A stretch of 6,799 bases of DNA from Roseiarcus sp043784465 (GCA_043784465.1 JAYVYJ010000317.1:1-6799), one strand, 5' to 3'; positions 1-5,701 are shown, counted from the stretch's first letter. Made by a program: numbers and translations. Notes: generated by a model from the letters alone, not told the origin.

Positions 1-60
1 TCAACTATCCCGAAGTGGCCATTATCGGTGTGAACCGAATTGTCGAGCGGCCGGTCGTGC
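1..60 (+). pseudogene. 2-oxoacid dehydrogenase E2 (dihydrolipoamide acyltransferase) fragment, cut at both ends
   Basis: Read from base 3, the plus strand gives NYPEVAIIGVNRIVERPVV. This matches the conserved stretch near the C-terminus of the E2 catalytic domain in pyruvate and branched-chain 2-oxoacid dehydrogenase complexes, where (I/V)N(Y/H)PEVAI(L/I/V)GV.(K/R)I..RPV precedes the DHR(V/I).DG active-site motif. E2 transfers the acyl group from lipoyl-lysine to CoA. Only about 19 codons are present. The 5' part lies before the window. The 3' part, including the active-site histidine motif, is replaced at about base 60 by antisense pheT sequence, and the frame runs on without E2 similarity to a TGA at 117-119. 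I infer a broken or misassembled gene. The family call rests on a short but distinctive motif; which complex it belonged to cannot be decided. Confidence 0.7.
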
Positions 61-882
61 CTTTTTGGCGTCGAACACGTGCAGCGGCCGGCCCCGGTCG
101 AAGGTCAGGTAATTGGTGATGTCGACCAGCGCATTGATGGGCCGCATCCCCAGCGCGCGCAGCCGCTTCTGCATCCAGCCGGGCGACGGCCCGTTGTTCA
201 CGCCACGCACGAGCCGCAGCGCGAAGGCGGGGCAAAGGCCCTTGTCGGCGTCGGCGAAATCCAACCGGACATTCACCGGGCAAGCGAACCGTCCTTCCAG
301 CGCCGCAACCGGCGGCGTCTTCAGCGTGCCGAGACCCGCCGCCGCCAGATCGCGGGCGATGCCGGAAATGGCGGTCGCGTCGGGCCGGTTGGGCGTCAGG
401 TTGACGTCGATGATCGCGTCGTCGAGCCCGGCGTAGGCTGCATAAGCGACGCCGACAGGCGCGTCGTCGGGCAATTCGATGATGCCGTCGTGATCGTCGG
501 AAAGTTCGAGTTCGGCTTCTGAACACAACATGCCGTTGGACTCGACGCCGCGAATGACGCCCCGGGTCAGCGTGATCTTCTTGCCCGGGATGTAGGTCCC
601 GACCGGCGAGAACACGCTCTTCATTCCCGTCCGCGCGTTCGGCGCCCCGCAGACCACCTGCTGCGGCTCGCCTCCGGCGTCGACGAGACAGACGCGCAAC
701 CGGTCGGCGTTGGGATGTTGTTTGGCCTCGATCACGCGCGCGGTGACGAAGCCTTTTGTTTTGCCCGCGGGGTCTTCGACGCCTTCGACTTCGAGGCCGA
801 TGCGGGTGAGCGTCTCGACGATCTCGGCGAGCGAGGCCGTGGTGTCGAGATGGTCTTTCAGCCAAGAGAGGGTCAGTTTCAT
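22..882 (-). CDS. pheT: Phenylalanine--tRNA ligase beta subunit, 3'-truncated (N-terminal third only)
   Basis: PheT pairs with PheS in the alpha2-beta2 cytosolic enzyme that charges tRNA(Phe); the beta chain carries tRNA-binding and editing domains. The product starts MKLTLSWLKDHLD and contains the EMAP-like OB-fold tRNA-binding domain at about residues 40-150 (AKQHPNADRLRVC, VVCGAPNARTGMKS, GVESNGMLCSEAEL). It then enters the B3/B4 editing domain (DVNLTPNRPDA, PINALVDITNYLTFD, PLHVFDAKK). Similarity stops after DAKK at residue 274 (base 61). Twelve unrelated residues follow before a stop at 22-24. A normal PheT has about 800 residues, so most of B3/B4 and all of B5, the core domain and the FDX-ACB anticodon-binding domain are missing. 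This product cannot be a working beta subunit. I chose ATG at 882 because family members begin MK(F/L)TLSWLK; an ATG four codons upstream (894) is possible, and neither has a strong ribosome binding site. pheS is not upstream. Confidence 0.9.
   Translation of the reverse strand: MKLTLSWLKDHLDTTASLAEIVETLTRIGLEVEGVEDPAGKTKGFVTARVIEAKQHPNADRLRVCLVDAGGEPQQVVCGAPNARTGMKSVFSPVGTYIPGKKITLTRGVIRGVESNGMLCSEAELELSDDHDGIIELPDDAPVGVAYAAYAGLDDAIIDVNLTPNRPDATAISGIARDLAAAGLGTLKTPPVAALEGRFACPVNVRLDFADADKGLCPAFALRLVRGVNNGPSPGWMQKRLRALGMRPINALVDITNYLTFDRGRPLHVFDAKKARPAARQFGSHR
56..64. other. Breakpoint joining E2 (plus) to pheT (minus)
   Basis: E2 similarity on the plus strand holds through the gtg codon at 57-59, and PheT similarity on the minus strand holds to the AAA-AAG codons ending at base 61. 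The join therefore lies within a few bases, with at most 1-3 bp of shared sequence. There is no visible terminal inverted repeat, target duplication or transposase sequence at the join, although only about 60 bp are available on the left. Confidence 0.65.
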
Positions 883-969
883 GCTCTGCGCCATAACGCT
901 TTTCGCGCGTAGGGGGAACGGGAACGGGTGTTCGAGAGCGCAAAAAGCGTAGCCATGGTGGGCGCGAAT

Positions 970-999
970 GGCGTGGCGGCCTTCGGGCCGCGGAACGCC
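970..999. repeat. Two-block stem-loop with UUCG tetraloop, upstream of pheT
   Basis: Bases 976-981 (gcggcc) pair perfectly with 986-991 (ggccgc) around a ttcg loop, the very stable C(UUCG)G type when read on the plus strand. An outer block, ggcgt at 970-974, pairs with acgcc at 995-999 across a small internal loop. No T-run follows on either strand, so it is not a standard intrinsic terminator. It could be a REP-like palindrome or a structured leader in the minus-strand transcript ahead of pheT. Confidence 0.5.
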
Positions 1000-1043
1000 C
1001 TATCGCCTGGCGAACAACGGGATGCGCCGCAATCTTCTCTCGC

Positions 1044-1282
1044 GTGACTGCCGAACACGCCCGCATACTCGACCTGTTTCGTGTTTTGACGCCCGCCGAG
1101 CGCGAGGTCCTGCCGCCGCAGCGCGTCGAAAGTCTCGACGACGGCTTCTCATCGGATGCCTGAGCCTCGAAGAGGAGGCGGCGATCAGCGAGGGGCTCGA
1201 TCAGATGCGGAGCGGCGAGACAATGACGGAAGAAGAGCCTTTCAGCCGCCTCACGAGGCACTTCGGTTTCATGCGCGCGTGA
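1044..1282 (+). pseudogene. Small antitoxin-like protein remnant, frame-broken
   Basis: Two plausible protein pieces lie in successive plus-strand frames. The first starts at GTG 1044 (VTAEHARILDLFRVLTPAEREVL) and ends at a TGA at 1161-1163. The second lies in another frame up to a TGA at 1280-1282 and reads SLEEEAAISEGLDQMRSGET, then MTEEEPFSRLTRHFGFMRA. An acidic helix followed by EGL..M..GET...EE.F..L resembles the C-termini of small CopG/ParD/Phd-type antitoxins, in which a G-(E/K)-(T/V) turn precedes an acidic tail. Joining the pieces with one frameshift at about 1135-1160 would give a protein of about 80 residues. No toxin gene is visible beside it, and there is no strong ribosome binding site. 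The family is a guess from motif shape; the frame break is inferred, and the second piece could instead be a short independent relic. Confidence 0.35.
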
Positions 1283-1314
1283 AGGTCGTCTGCAGCGCGG
1301 GACTCGAAGCCGAA

Positions 1315-1332
1315 CCCAAGCGCGCCCTTGGG
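1315..1332. repeat. Small inverted repeat after the antitoxin-like remnant
   Basis: The sequence cccaag at 1315-1320 pairs with cttggg at 1327-1332 around a six-base loop. It sits about 30 bp past the plus-strand stop at 1282. There is no T-tract, so a terminator role is only a weak possibility. Confidence 0.25.
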
Positions 1333-1401
1333 GAGGGAATCAGTCGCTTTAATCCTCGCACACCCGAACGTACGATGCGTTCTGTCGGTTACGTCTCGAA
1401 C

Positions 1402-1420
1402 GTAGTGCTCGCTGCACTAC
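1402..1420. repeat. Seven-bp inverted repeat
   Basis: The sequence gtagtgc at 1402-1408 pairs perfectly with gcactac at 1414-1420 around a five-base loop. It lies in the 3' end of the start-less minus-strand frame. No T-run is present. Confidence 0.3.
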
Positions 1421-1508
1421 CGCGAATGTACAGTCCCTGCCCGGCAAAGATGTCTACCGGCTCAGCCTCCCGGGCACTAAGTTCATCGCTTGTTATCATC
1501 TCGAAAGC

Positions 1509-1535
1509 GGCGAGAACGTATTCACCGTTCTCGCC
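1509..1535. repeat. Perfect 10-bp inverted repeat with 7-base loop
   Basis: The sequence ggcgagaacg at 1509-1518 is the exact reverse complement of cgttctcgcc at 1526-1535, separated by tattcac. It is the strongest hairpin in the gene-poor patch. It falls inside the tentative minus-strand frame, where it encodes GENGEYVLA. Neither side has a T-run. A hairpin terminator without a U-tract, a protein-binding site or a mobile-element end are all possible. Confidence 0.45.
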
Positions 1536-1880
1536 ATTTATCAGGGATCGCAGCAGCGCTAGGCATGCGAATGCGAATAAAACCGCTTGCCCCGCTACCG
1601 CCGAGCCGACCCATCGACAGAGACGAAATTTTACGTTTCGCGCCGCGAGCCTGATCTGAGTGAGGTGAAACCGCCATCTCCTGCCACCGACGCGCAGCAG
1701 GACTAAGTTCTGGTCCGCGAGACCGCTGCTGGGTTCTAGGAAAGCGGCGGGCGCCCGTGCCGTGCGGGCATACCGAACGCCTCAAGAAGGCGGCCCGCGA
1801 AAAGCCGACGGGGCCGGCGGATTCGTTTTCGGGCGCGCGGCGAACGCTGGATACCGCCACGCTTTCGAGATCGGGCTACC

Positions 1881-1914
1881 CCCCACCCTGACCCTCCCCC
1901 GCAAGGGGAGAGGG
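1881..1914. repeat. Dispersed palindromic repeat (CCCTGACCCTCCCC...GGGGAGAGGG type) downstream of minE
   Basis: The sequence ccctgaccctcccc, then cgcaa, then ggggagaggg forms a hairpin: ctcccc at 1894-1899 pairs with ggggag at 1905-1910, and the outer ccct can pair with aggg across an ag bulge. Elements built as CACCCTGACCCTCTCCCCG-loop-CGGGGAGAGGG are known in many copies in intergenic regions of GC-rich proteobacteria. It lies about 40-75 bp past the minE stop, so on the minus strand it could protect or end the minCDE message. No clear U-tract follows. Confidence 0.6.
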
Positions 1915-1956
1915 AACGTTGGCGGCTCCCGACATTCGGCGCGCTTCGGCGCCGGT

Positions 1957-2262
1957 TCAGGCCGCGCTGAGCTGGTCCTCGCCCGGCGCCCGGCGCTTGC
2001 CGTCGCCCACGATCTTGGCGTGCGGGATTTCGATGTCGATCTCCAGCGTCGCCACGGTCGCATCGCTGTCCATCTTCACCAGCACCTTCTCGGGGTCGAT
2101 CTCGAAATGGCGCGAGATGGTCGCGATCAGGTCGTCGCGCAGTTTCGCCACCAGATCCCCCGCGCCCAGACGCACGCGTTCGTGCTGGAGCAGGATCTGA
2201 AGGCGTTCGCGCGCCACCGGCGCGGAGGACGGCCGCGCCTGAAACACCTTGAGCAGGTTCAT
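1957..2262 (-). CDS. minE: Cell division topological specificity factor MinE
   Basis: MinE binds membrane-bound MinD, stimulates its ATPase and releases MinCD, so that division inhibition is relieved at mid-cell. The 101-residue product shows the family layout. An amphipathic membrane-targeting start (MNLLKVF) is followed by the MinD-contact segment at about residues 13-30 (VARERLQILLQHER, equivalent to the AKERLQII region of the E. coli protein). The beta-rich dimerisation and specificity domain follows (LRDDLIATISRHFEIDPEKV, then VKMDSDATVATLEIDIEIP). The C-terminal tail after residue 85 is longer than in the 88-residue E. coli protein and ends GEDQLSAA. The ATG overlaps the minD stop by four bases (ATGA), which implies translational coupling, and GGAGG lies five bases before the start. 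All expected motifs are present. Confidence 0.95.
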   Translation of the reverse strand: MNLLKVFQARPSSAPVARERLQILLQHERVRLGAGDLVAKLRDDLIATISRHFEIDPEKVLVKMDSDATVATLEIDIEIPHAKIVGDGKRRAPGEDQLSAA

Positions 2263-3074
2263 GCCGCCCTCCGGCCGAACAGGCGGCTGAACAGCGGGCG
2301 CTTCTCGCTGGGCATCACGAGGGGCACGGGCTCGCCCGCCAGACGGCGCGCGGCGTCCTTATAGGCTTTCGCGGCCACGCTGGCGCCGGCGTTCATCGTG
2401 ATCGGCGCGCCGACGTTGGAGGCGCGCAGGATGTCCTCGCTCTCGGGTATGATGCCGATCAGCGGAACGGACAGGATGTCGAGAACGTCGGCGACGCTCA
2501 ACATCTCGCCGCGCGCGGAGCGGCCCGCGTCGAAGCGGGTCAGCAAGAGGTGCTTGTCGATGCGCTGGCCGCCTTCGGCGCGGCGGGTTTTGGAATCGAG
2601 CAGGCCGATGATGCGGTCGCTGTCGCGCACGGAGGAGACTTCCGGGTTGGCGACCACGACCGCGGTGTCGGCGAAGCGCATCGCCAGCAGCGCGCCGCGC
2701 TCGATGCCGGCGGGGCTGTCGCACACGACATAGTCGAACTGGGCCTTAAGGTCGCCGATGACGCGCTCGACGCCCTCGTCGGTCAGCGCGTCCTTGTCGC
2801 GGGTCTGCGAGGCGGCGAGCAGGTAGAGCGTGTCGACGCGCTTGTCGCGGATCAACGCCTGCGCGAGCTTGGCGTCGCCCTGCGCGACATTGATGAAATC
2901 GTAGACGACGCGGCGTTCGGCGCCCAGAACAAGATCGAGATTGCGCAAGCCCACGTCGAAATCGACGACGCAGACCTTCTTGCCGCTCTCGGCGAGCGCG
3001 GCTCCGATGGCGGCGGTCGAAGTGGTCTTGCCGACGCCTCCCTTGCCCGACGTGACGACGATGACGTTGCCCAT
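2259..3074 (-). CDS. minD: Septum site-determining ATPase MinD
   Basis: MinD is a ParA/MinD-family ATPase that dimerises on the inner membrane when ATP-bound, recruits MinC, and is released by MinE. The 271-residue product begins MGNVIVVTSGKGGVGKTT, giving a deviant Walker A motif with the signature lysine K11 and the P-loop lysine K16. Switch I follows with D38 and D40 (VVDFDVGLRNLD). A Walker B-like segment has D119 (FDYVVCDSPAGIERGA). The C-terminus RPLFSRLFGRRAA is the expected amphipathic membrane-targeting helix. The ATG at 3074 is preceded by AAGGGGA about nine bases upstream. The frame stays open further upstream, but that part is arginine-rich and overlaps minC, so it is not coding. 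The gene starts 17 bp after the minC stop and overlaps minE by four bases. Confidence 0.97.
   Translation of the reverse strand: MGNVIVVTSGKGGVGKTTSTAAIGAALAESGKKVCVVDFDVGLRNLDLVLGAERRVVYDFINVAQGDAKLAQALIRDKRVDTLYLLAASQTRDKDALTDEGVERVIGDLKAQFDYVVCDSPAGIERGALLAMRFADTAVVVANPEVSSVRDSDRIIGLLDSKTRRAEGGQRIDKHLLLTRFDAGRSARGEMLSVADVLDILSVPLIGIIPESEDILRASNVGAPITMNAGASVAAKAYKDAARRLAGEPVPLVMPSEKRPLFSRLFGRRAA
2267..2272 (-). promoter_or_regulatory. minE ribosome binding site inside the minD 3' end
   Basis: On the minus strand GGAGGG ends about five bases before the minE ATG and lies inside the last codons of minD. It supports the ATG at 2262 and coupled translation of minD and minE. Confidence 0.7.
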
Positions 3075-3091
3075 GACGCGATTTCCCCTTT

Positions 3092-3832
3092 TCAAGCCAA
3101 TGCGCGCAATTTGACCCGGCCGCCTTCGAGCCGCGCCTCGACGGGCAGGCCTTCCAGCTTGGGGTCCATATCCTCGGCGGTGACGAAGGCCCCGCCGATG
3201 CTCAAAAGCTCCGCGCGCGATTCGCGGCAAAGGATGCGCGCACCCTCCGGACCGCTGACTCCCGCGAAGGCTCGGCCCTGCATGGCCCCGTAAACATGCA
3301 CGGAGCCGCCCGCGACGATTTCGGCGCCCGAAGCGACGCGGCCCAGCACCGTAACGTCGCCTTCCAGATGCACGATGCGCTGGCCCGAACGCAGCGCGCC
3401 TTCGTGAAACAGGCTCTCCGCCAGCGCCGGCGGCGCGGGGGACGGGGCGGGTTCGACGGGGGCGGCTTGCGTGGCGGGGCTGGGGTCGGCGGCGGCGTCG
3501 AGCATTTTTTCGGGGGCGATCACACGTCCCCCCGCCACGACCGGGGGCAAGTGCGGGCCGACCAGAACGCGGCTGGAATTTTCCACCGCCATCACGCGGA
3601 TGTGACGGCGTGCGAGCTGGCCGAGAAGATCGCGATATTCTTTGAGCGAGATTTCGACGCCGGCCATTTGCAGCATGACCGGCTTGGCGGAAAAGAAATT
3701 GGGCGAGCGGGCGAGCCACTCGTCGAGGCTCTCCAGCCAGTCCGCCAGCGGAACCTTGGGCTCCAGCACGAACGCGAGCAGCGAACGTGCGCCAAAGGGA
3801 ATTGCGGTGTTTCGCCCGACTGCCGCGTTCAT
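3092..3832 (-). CDS. minC: Septum site-determining protein MinC (FtsZ assembly inhibitor)
   Basis: MinC is carried to the membrane by MinD and prevents FtsZ polymer assembly near the poles. The 246-residue product has an N-terminal FtsZ-inhibiting domain at about residues 10-100 (LAFVLEPKVPLADWLESLDE, FSAKPVMLQMAG). A Pro/Ala-rich linker of roughly 30 residues follows (about 112-138). The C-terminal beta-helix domain includes RSGQR at 148-152, the region that in E. coli MinC lies in the MinD-binding surface. It continues EGDVTVLGRVASGAEIVAGG, SVHVYGAMQGRAFAGVSG and ARILCRESRAELLSIGGAFV, all typical of the family. Length is slightly above the 231 residues of E. coli MinC because of the linker. 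ATG 3832 is the first start after an in-frame TAG. It heads the minCDE operon, and the upstream region carries operator-like sites. The ribosome binding site is weak. Confidence 0.95.
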   Translation of the reverse strand: MNAAVGRNTAIPFGARSLLAFVLEPKVPLADWLESLDEWLARSPNFFSAKPVMLQMAGVEISLKEYRDLLGQLARRHIRVMAVENSSRVLVGPHLPPVVAGGRVIAPEKMLDAAADPSPATQAAPVEPAPSPAPPALAESLFHEGALRSGQRIVHLEGDVTVLGRVASGAEIVAGGSVHVYGAMQGRAFAGVSGPEGARILCRESRAELLSIGGAFVTAEDMDPKLEGLPVEARLEGGRVKLRALA

Positions 3833-3855
3833 GATTGGCTAACGTTCCGGTGAGG

Positions 3856-3869
3856 GTTCGTTAACGAAC
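3856..3869. promoter_or_regulatory. Perfect 14-bp palindrome upstream of minC (candidate operator)
   Basis: GTTCGTTAACGAAC is identical to its own reverse complement, with no spacer. Its centre is about 30 bp before the minC ATG, close to where a promoter or 5' leader would lie. Uninterrupted palindromes of this kind usually bind a dimeric regulator. Which protein binds here cannot be told; the central GTTAAC also resembles half of a CtrA site. Confidence 0.5.
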
Positions 3870-3884
3870 ATGCCCCGGAAATGG

Positions 3885-3899
3885 TTAGCCGAAGGTTAA
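3885..3899 (-). promoter_or_regulatory. CtrA-like binding site upstream of minC
   Basis: On the minus strand the sequence TTAA, then seven bases (CCTTCGG), then CTAAC fits the alphaproteobacterial CtrA consensus TTAA-N7-TTAAC with one mismatch. It lies about 50-65 bp upstream of the minC start. CtrA is the master cell-cycle response regulator, and work in Sinorhizobium meliloti has linked it to control of the Min system. The site is short and could arise by chance, so the assignment is tentative. Confidence 0.4.
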
Positions 3900-3939
3900 C
3901 TGACGCATCGAAATGTTCCCTTTCGGCACGCCCGCTCCT

Positions 3940-5628
3940 TTACGCGGTCGGGGTCGCCGTCAGGCCGAGTTCCTGGCTCATCCGTTCGCGAATCAGGTAT
4001 TTCTGCACTTTGCCGGTGACCGTCATCGGGAAGCTGGACACGAACCTGACGTAGGCCGGAATTTTGTAGTGCGCGATCTGGCCCCGGCAGAAGGCGCGCA
4101 ATTCCTCCTCATCCATCTCAGCGCCCTCGCGCAGGATGATCCAGGCGCACAAAGCCTCGCCGTAACGCGCGTCGGGCACGCCAACCACCTGCGCGTCGGC
4201 GATCTTGGGGTGGCGATAGAGAAATTCCTCGATTTCGCGCGGATAGACGTTCTCGCCGCCGCGAATCACCATGTCCTTGATGCGGCCGACGATGTTGCAG
4301 AAACCCTCGTCGTCCAGTGTGGCGAGGTCGCCGGTGTGCATGAAGCCTTGCGGGTCGATGGCCTCCGCCGTGCGCGCGGGATCGTCCCAATAGCCGCGCA
4401 TCACGCTGTAGCCGCGCGTGCACAATTCCCCCGTTATTCCGCGCGGAACGGTCGCGCCGGTCTCGTCGACGATTTTGACCTCGCAATGGGGGTGGATGCG
4501 GCCGACCGTGGCGACGCGGCGGTCCAGGGGGTCGTCGAGCGCGCTCTGGAAGGAGACAGGCGAGGTCTCGGTCATGCCGTAGGCGATGGTGACGCCCGTC
4601 ATGTTCATGCGCTCGACCACCTGTTTCATCACCTGGATGGGACAGGGGCTGCCGGCCATGATGCCCGTGCGCAGGGACGAGACGTCGAAGTTCGCGAACT
4701 CGCGGTGCTGGAGCATCGCGATGAACATGGTGGGCACGCCGTAAAGCGCGGCGCAGCGCTCGTCCTGAACGGCTTGCAGCGTCGCGAGGGGGTCGAAGGC
4801 GTCCGAGGGGTAGACCATCGTCGCGCCGTGGGTCAGGCAGCCCAGATTGCCCATCACCATGCCGAAGCAATGATAAAGCGGCACGGGGATGCAGACGCGC
4901 TCGCCGGGCTTGAGGTCGATCGCCGCGCCGACGAACCGGCCATTGTTGAGAATGTTGCGATGAGTCAGCGTTGCGCCTTTGGGGGCGCCGGTGGTGCCGG
5001 AGGTGAACTGGATGTTGATCGGGTCGCTGGCGTCGAGCGTCGCGCCCAAGGCCTGTAGGGCTTTGAGTTCGGCGGAGGAGGGGGCGGTCAGGAGGTCGTC
5101 GAAATTCGCCATGCCAGGCGTCCTGTCGGCGCCGAGGCGGACGACCCAGCGCAGATGCGGCAAGCGGGCGGCGGCGAGGCGGCCGGGTGAGCTGTCCGCG
5201 AGTTCAGGCGCGAGGGCGGCGATCAGGCCGAGATAGTCTCCGCTCTTGAATGCGGGCGCGGCGATCAGCGCCGCGCAACTCACCTTGTTGAGCGCATATG
5301 CGAGTTCGCTCAGCCTATAGGCGGGGTTGATCGTTACAAGTATCAGTCCGGCCTTGGCGGCGGCGAACTGGGTGAGCGCCCATTCGGCGTTGTTGGGCGA
5401 CCAGATCGCGAGGCGGTCGCCTTTCGCCAGACCCATGCGGCGAAAGCCGCAGGCGAGCGCGTCCACTTGCGCGCGCAACGCGCGATAGGTCAGACGGATG
5501 TTTTGTGCGCGCGAGACGAGCGCGAGGGCGTCGGTGTGGGCGGCGCAAGCGGCGTCGAAACAGGCGCCGATGGGAATTTCAAGGAGCGGGGCGTCGGTCG
5601 CGCCTTGGACGTTGCTGGGCTGCGTCAC
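3940..5628 (-). CDS. AMP-forming acyl-CoA synthetase (fatty-acid--CoA ligase family)
   Basis: The enzyme should activate a carboxylic acid with ATP to an acyl-adenylate, then transfer it to CoA. The 562-residue product has the full set of ANL-superfamily motifs in order. The P-loop is FTSGTTGAPKGATLTH from residue 208. The substrate and adenine motif is YGMTETSP at 350-357. The ribose-binding aspartate and hinge are in TGDLATLDDEGF from residue 432, followed by GRIKDMVIRGGENVYP. The catalytic lysine is in TGKVQKY (about K540). The length fits the medium- or long-chain acyl-CoA synthetase branch, but the substrate cannot be read from sequence. I chose GTG at 5628 because GGGAGGA lies five bases upstream and family similarity begins there. 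The frame remains open to an ATG at 5784, but that extension is a low-complexity part of the repeat-bearing gap. There is no signal peptide, so it is cytosolic. Whether it is co-transcribed with minC, about 107 bp downstream on the same strand, is unclear. Confidence 0.93.
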   Translation of the reverse strand: MTQPSNVQGATDAPLLEIPIGACFDAACAAHTDALALVSRAQNIRLTYRALRAQVDALACGFRRMGLAKGDRLAIWSPNNAEWALTQFAAAKAGLILVTINPAYRLSELAYALNKVSCAALIAAPAFKSGDYLGLIAALAPELADSSPGRLAAARLPHLRWVVRLGADRTPGMANFDDLLTAPSSAELKALQALGATLDASDPINIQFTSGTTGAPKGATLTHRNILNNGRFVGAAIDLKPGERVCIPVPLYHCFGMVMGNLGCLTHGATMVYPSDAFDPLATLQAVQDERCAALYGVPTMFIAMLQHREFANFDVSSLRTGIMAGSPCPIQVMKQVVERMNMTGVTIAYGMTETSPVSFQSALDDPLDRRVATVGRIHPHCEVKIVDETGATVPRGITGELCTRGYSVMRGYWDDPARTAEAIDPQGFMHTGDLATLDDEGFCNIVGRIKDMVIRGGENVYPREIEEFLYRHPKIADAQVVGVPDARYGEALCAWIILREGAEMDEEELRAFCRGQIAHYKIPAYVRFVSSFPMTVTGKVQKYLIRERMSQELGLTATPTA

Positions 5629-5633
5629 GTGGG

Positions 5634-5640
5634 TCCTCCC
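5634..5640 (-). promoter_or_regulatory. Strong ribosome binding site deciding the GTG start of the acyl-CoA synthetase
   Basis: GGGAGGA on the minus strand lies five bases before GTG 5628. No comparable site precedes the upstream ATG at 5784. This spacing settles the start in favour of GTG. Confidence 0.75.
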
Positions 5641-5701
5641 GGGGCGGGACGCGCTCGCGCGCCCCTGCTCATTCTCGCGCGAAGGGAGGCGGGTCGGCAA
5701 G

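Larger units (their letters stand above)
1389..1781 (-). pseudogene. Unrecognised start-less open frame with one hydrophobic segment
   Basis: This minus-strand frame stays open for about 130 codons between a TGA (1782-1784) and a TAA (1389-1391). Its translation looks more protein-like than its neighbours: GLADQNLVLLRVGGRRWRFH, then a hydrophobic stretch AVLFAFACLALL, then a polar, acidic C-terminal part with NGENGEYVLAAFEMITSDEL and EPVDIFAGQGLYIRG. That layout suggests a single-pass or signal-anchor protein with an exported tail. No ATG, GTG or TTG occurs before the internal ATG in FEMITS, so if real it has lost its 5' end. Codon choice is less GC-rich at third positions than in the surrounding genes, which fits foreign or decaying sequence. 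I do not recognise a family. Open frames of this size can arise by chance in GC-rich DNA, so this stays tentative. Confidence 0.3.

Noticed and set aside
20..62. Third minus-strand frame reads VHTDNGHFGIV, resembling the HTDNG motif of DDE transposases
   Set aside because: The opposite strand gives a longer and more specific E2 acyltransferase motif over the same bases, and no other transposase sequence is present.
5..1261. Long minus-strand open frame of 418 codons over pheT and the region upstream
   Set aside because: The translation is dominated by arginine with no family motif and lies out of frame over the clear PheT reading. It is a GC-rich shadow.
1156..1659. Plus-strand open frame of 167 codons across the gene-poor patch
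   Set aside because: It is serine- and arginine-rich with no motif, and the minus-strand frame over the same bases is more protein-like.
1283..1760. Possible tRNA gene or attachment site
   Set aside because: I looked for a TTCGANTC-type T-arm with a matching acceptor stem and found none. Phrases such as gactcgaagccgaaccc do not fold as a tRNA.
1762..2364. Plus-strand open frame of 200 codons over minE and its downstream region
   Set aside because: It is antisense to minE, has no family motif, and has a composition typical of a reverse-strand shadow.
3075..3719. Upstream extension of the minD frame
   Set aside because: It overlaps minC out of frame and is arginine- and glycine-rich. MinD similarity begins exactly at ATG 3074, which has its own ribosome binding site.
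3913..5058. Plus-strand open frame of 381 codons over the acyl-CoA synthetase
   Set aside because: It is antisense to a gene with every expected motif. The histidine-, alanine- and aspartate-rich composition is the usual shadow of a GC-rich gene.
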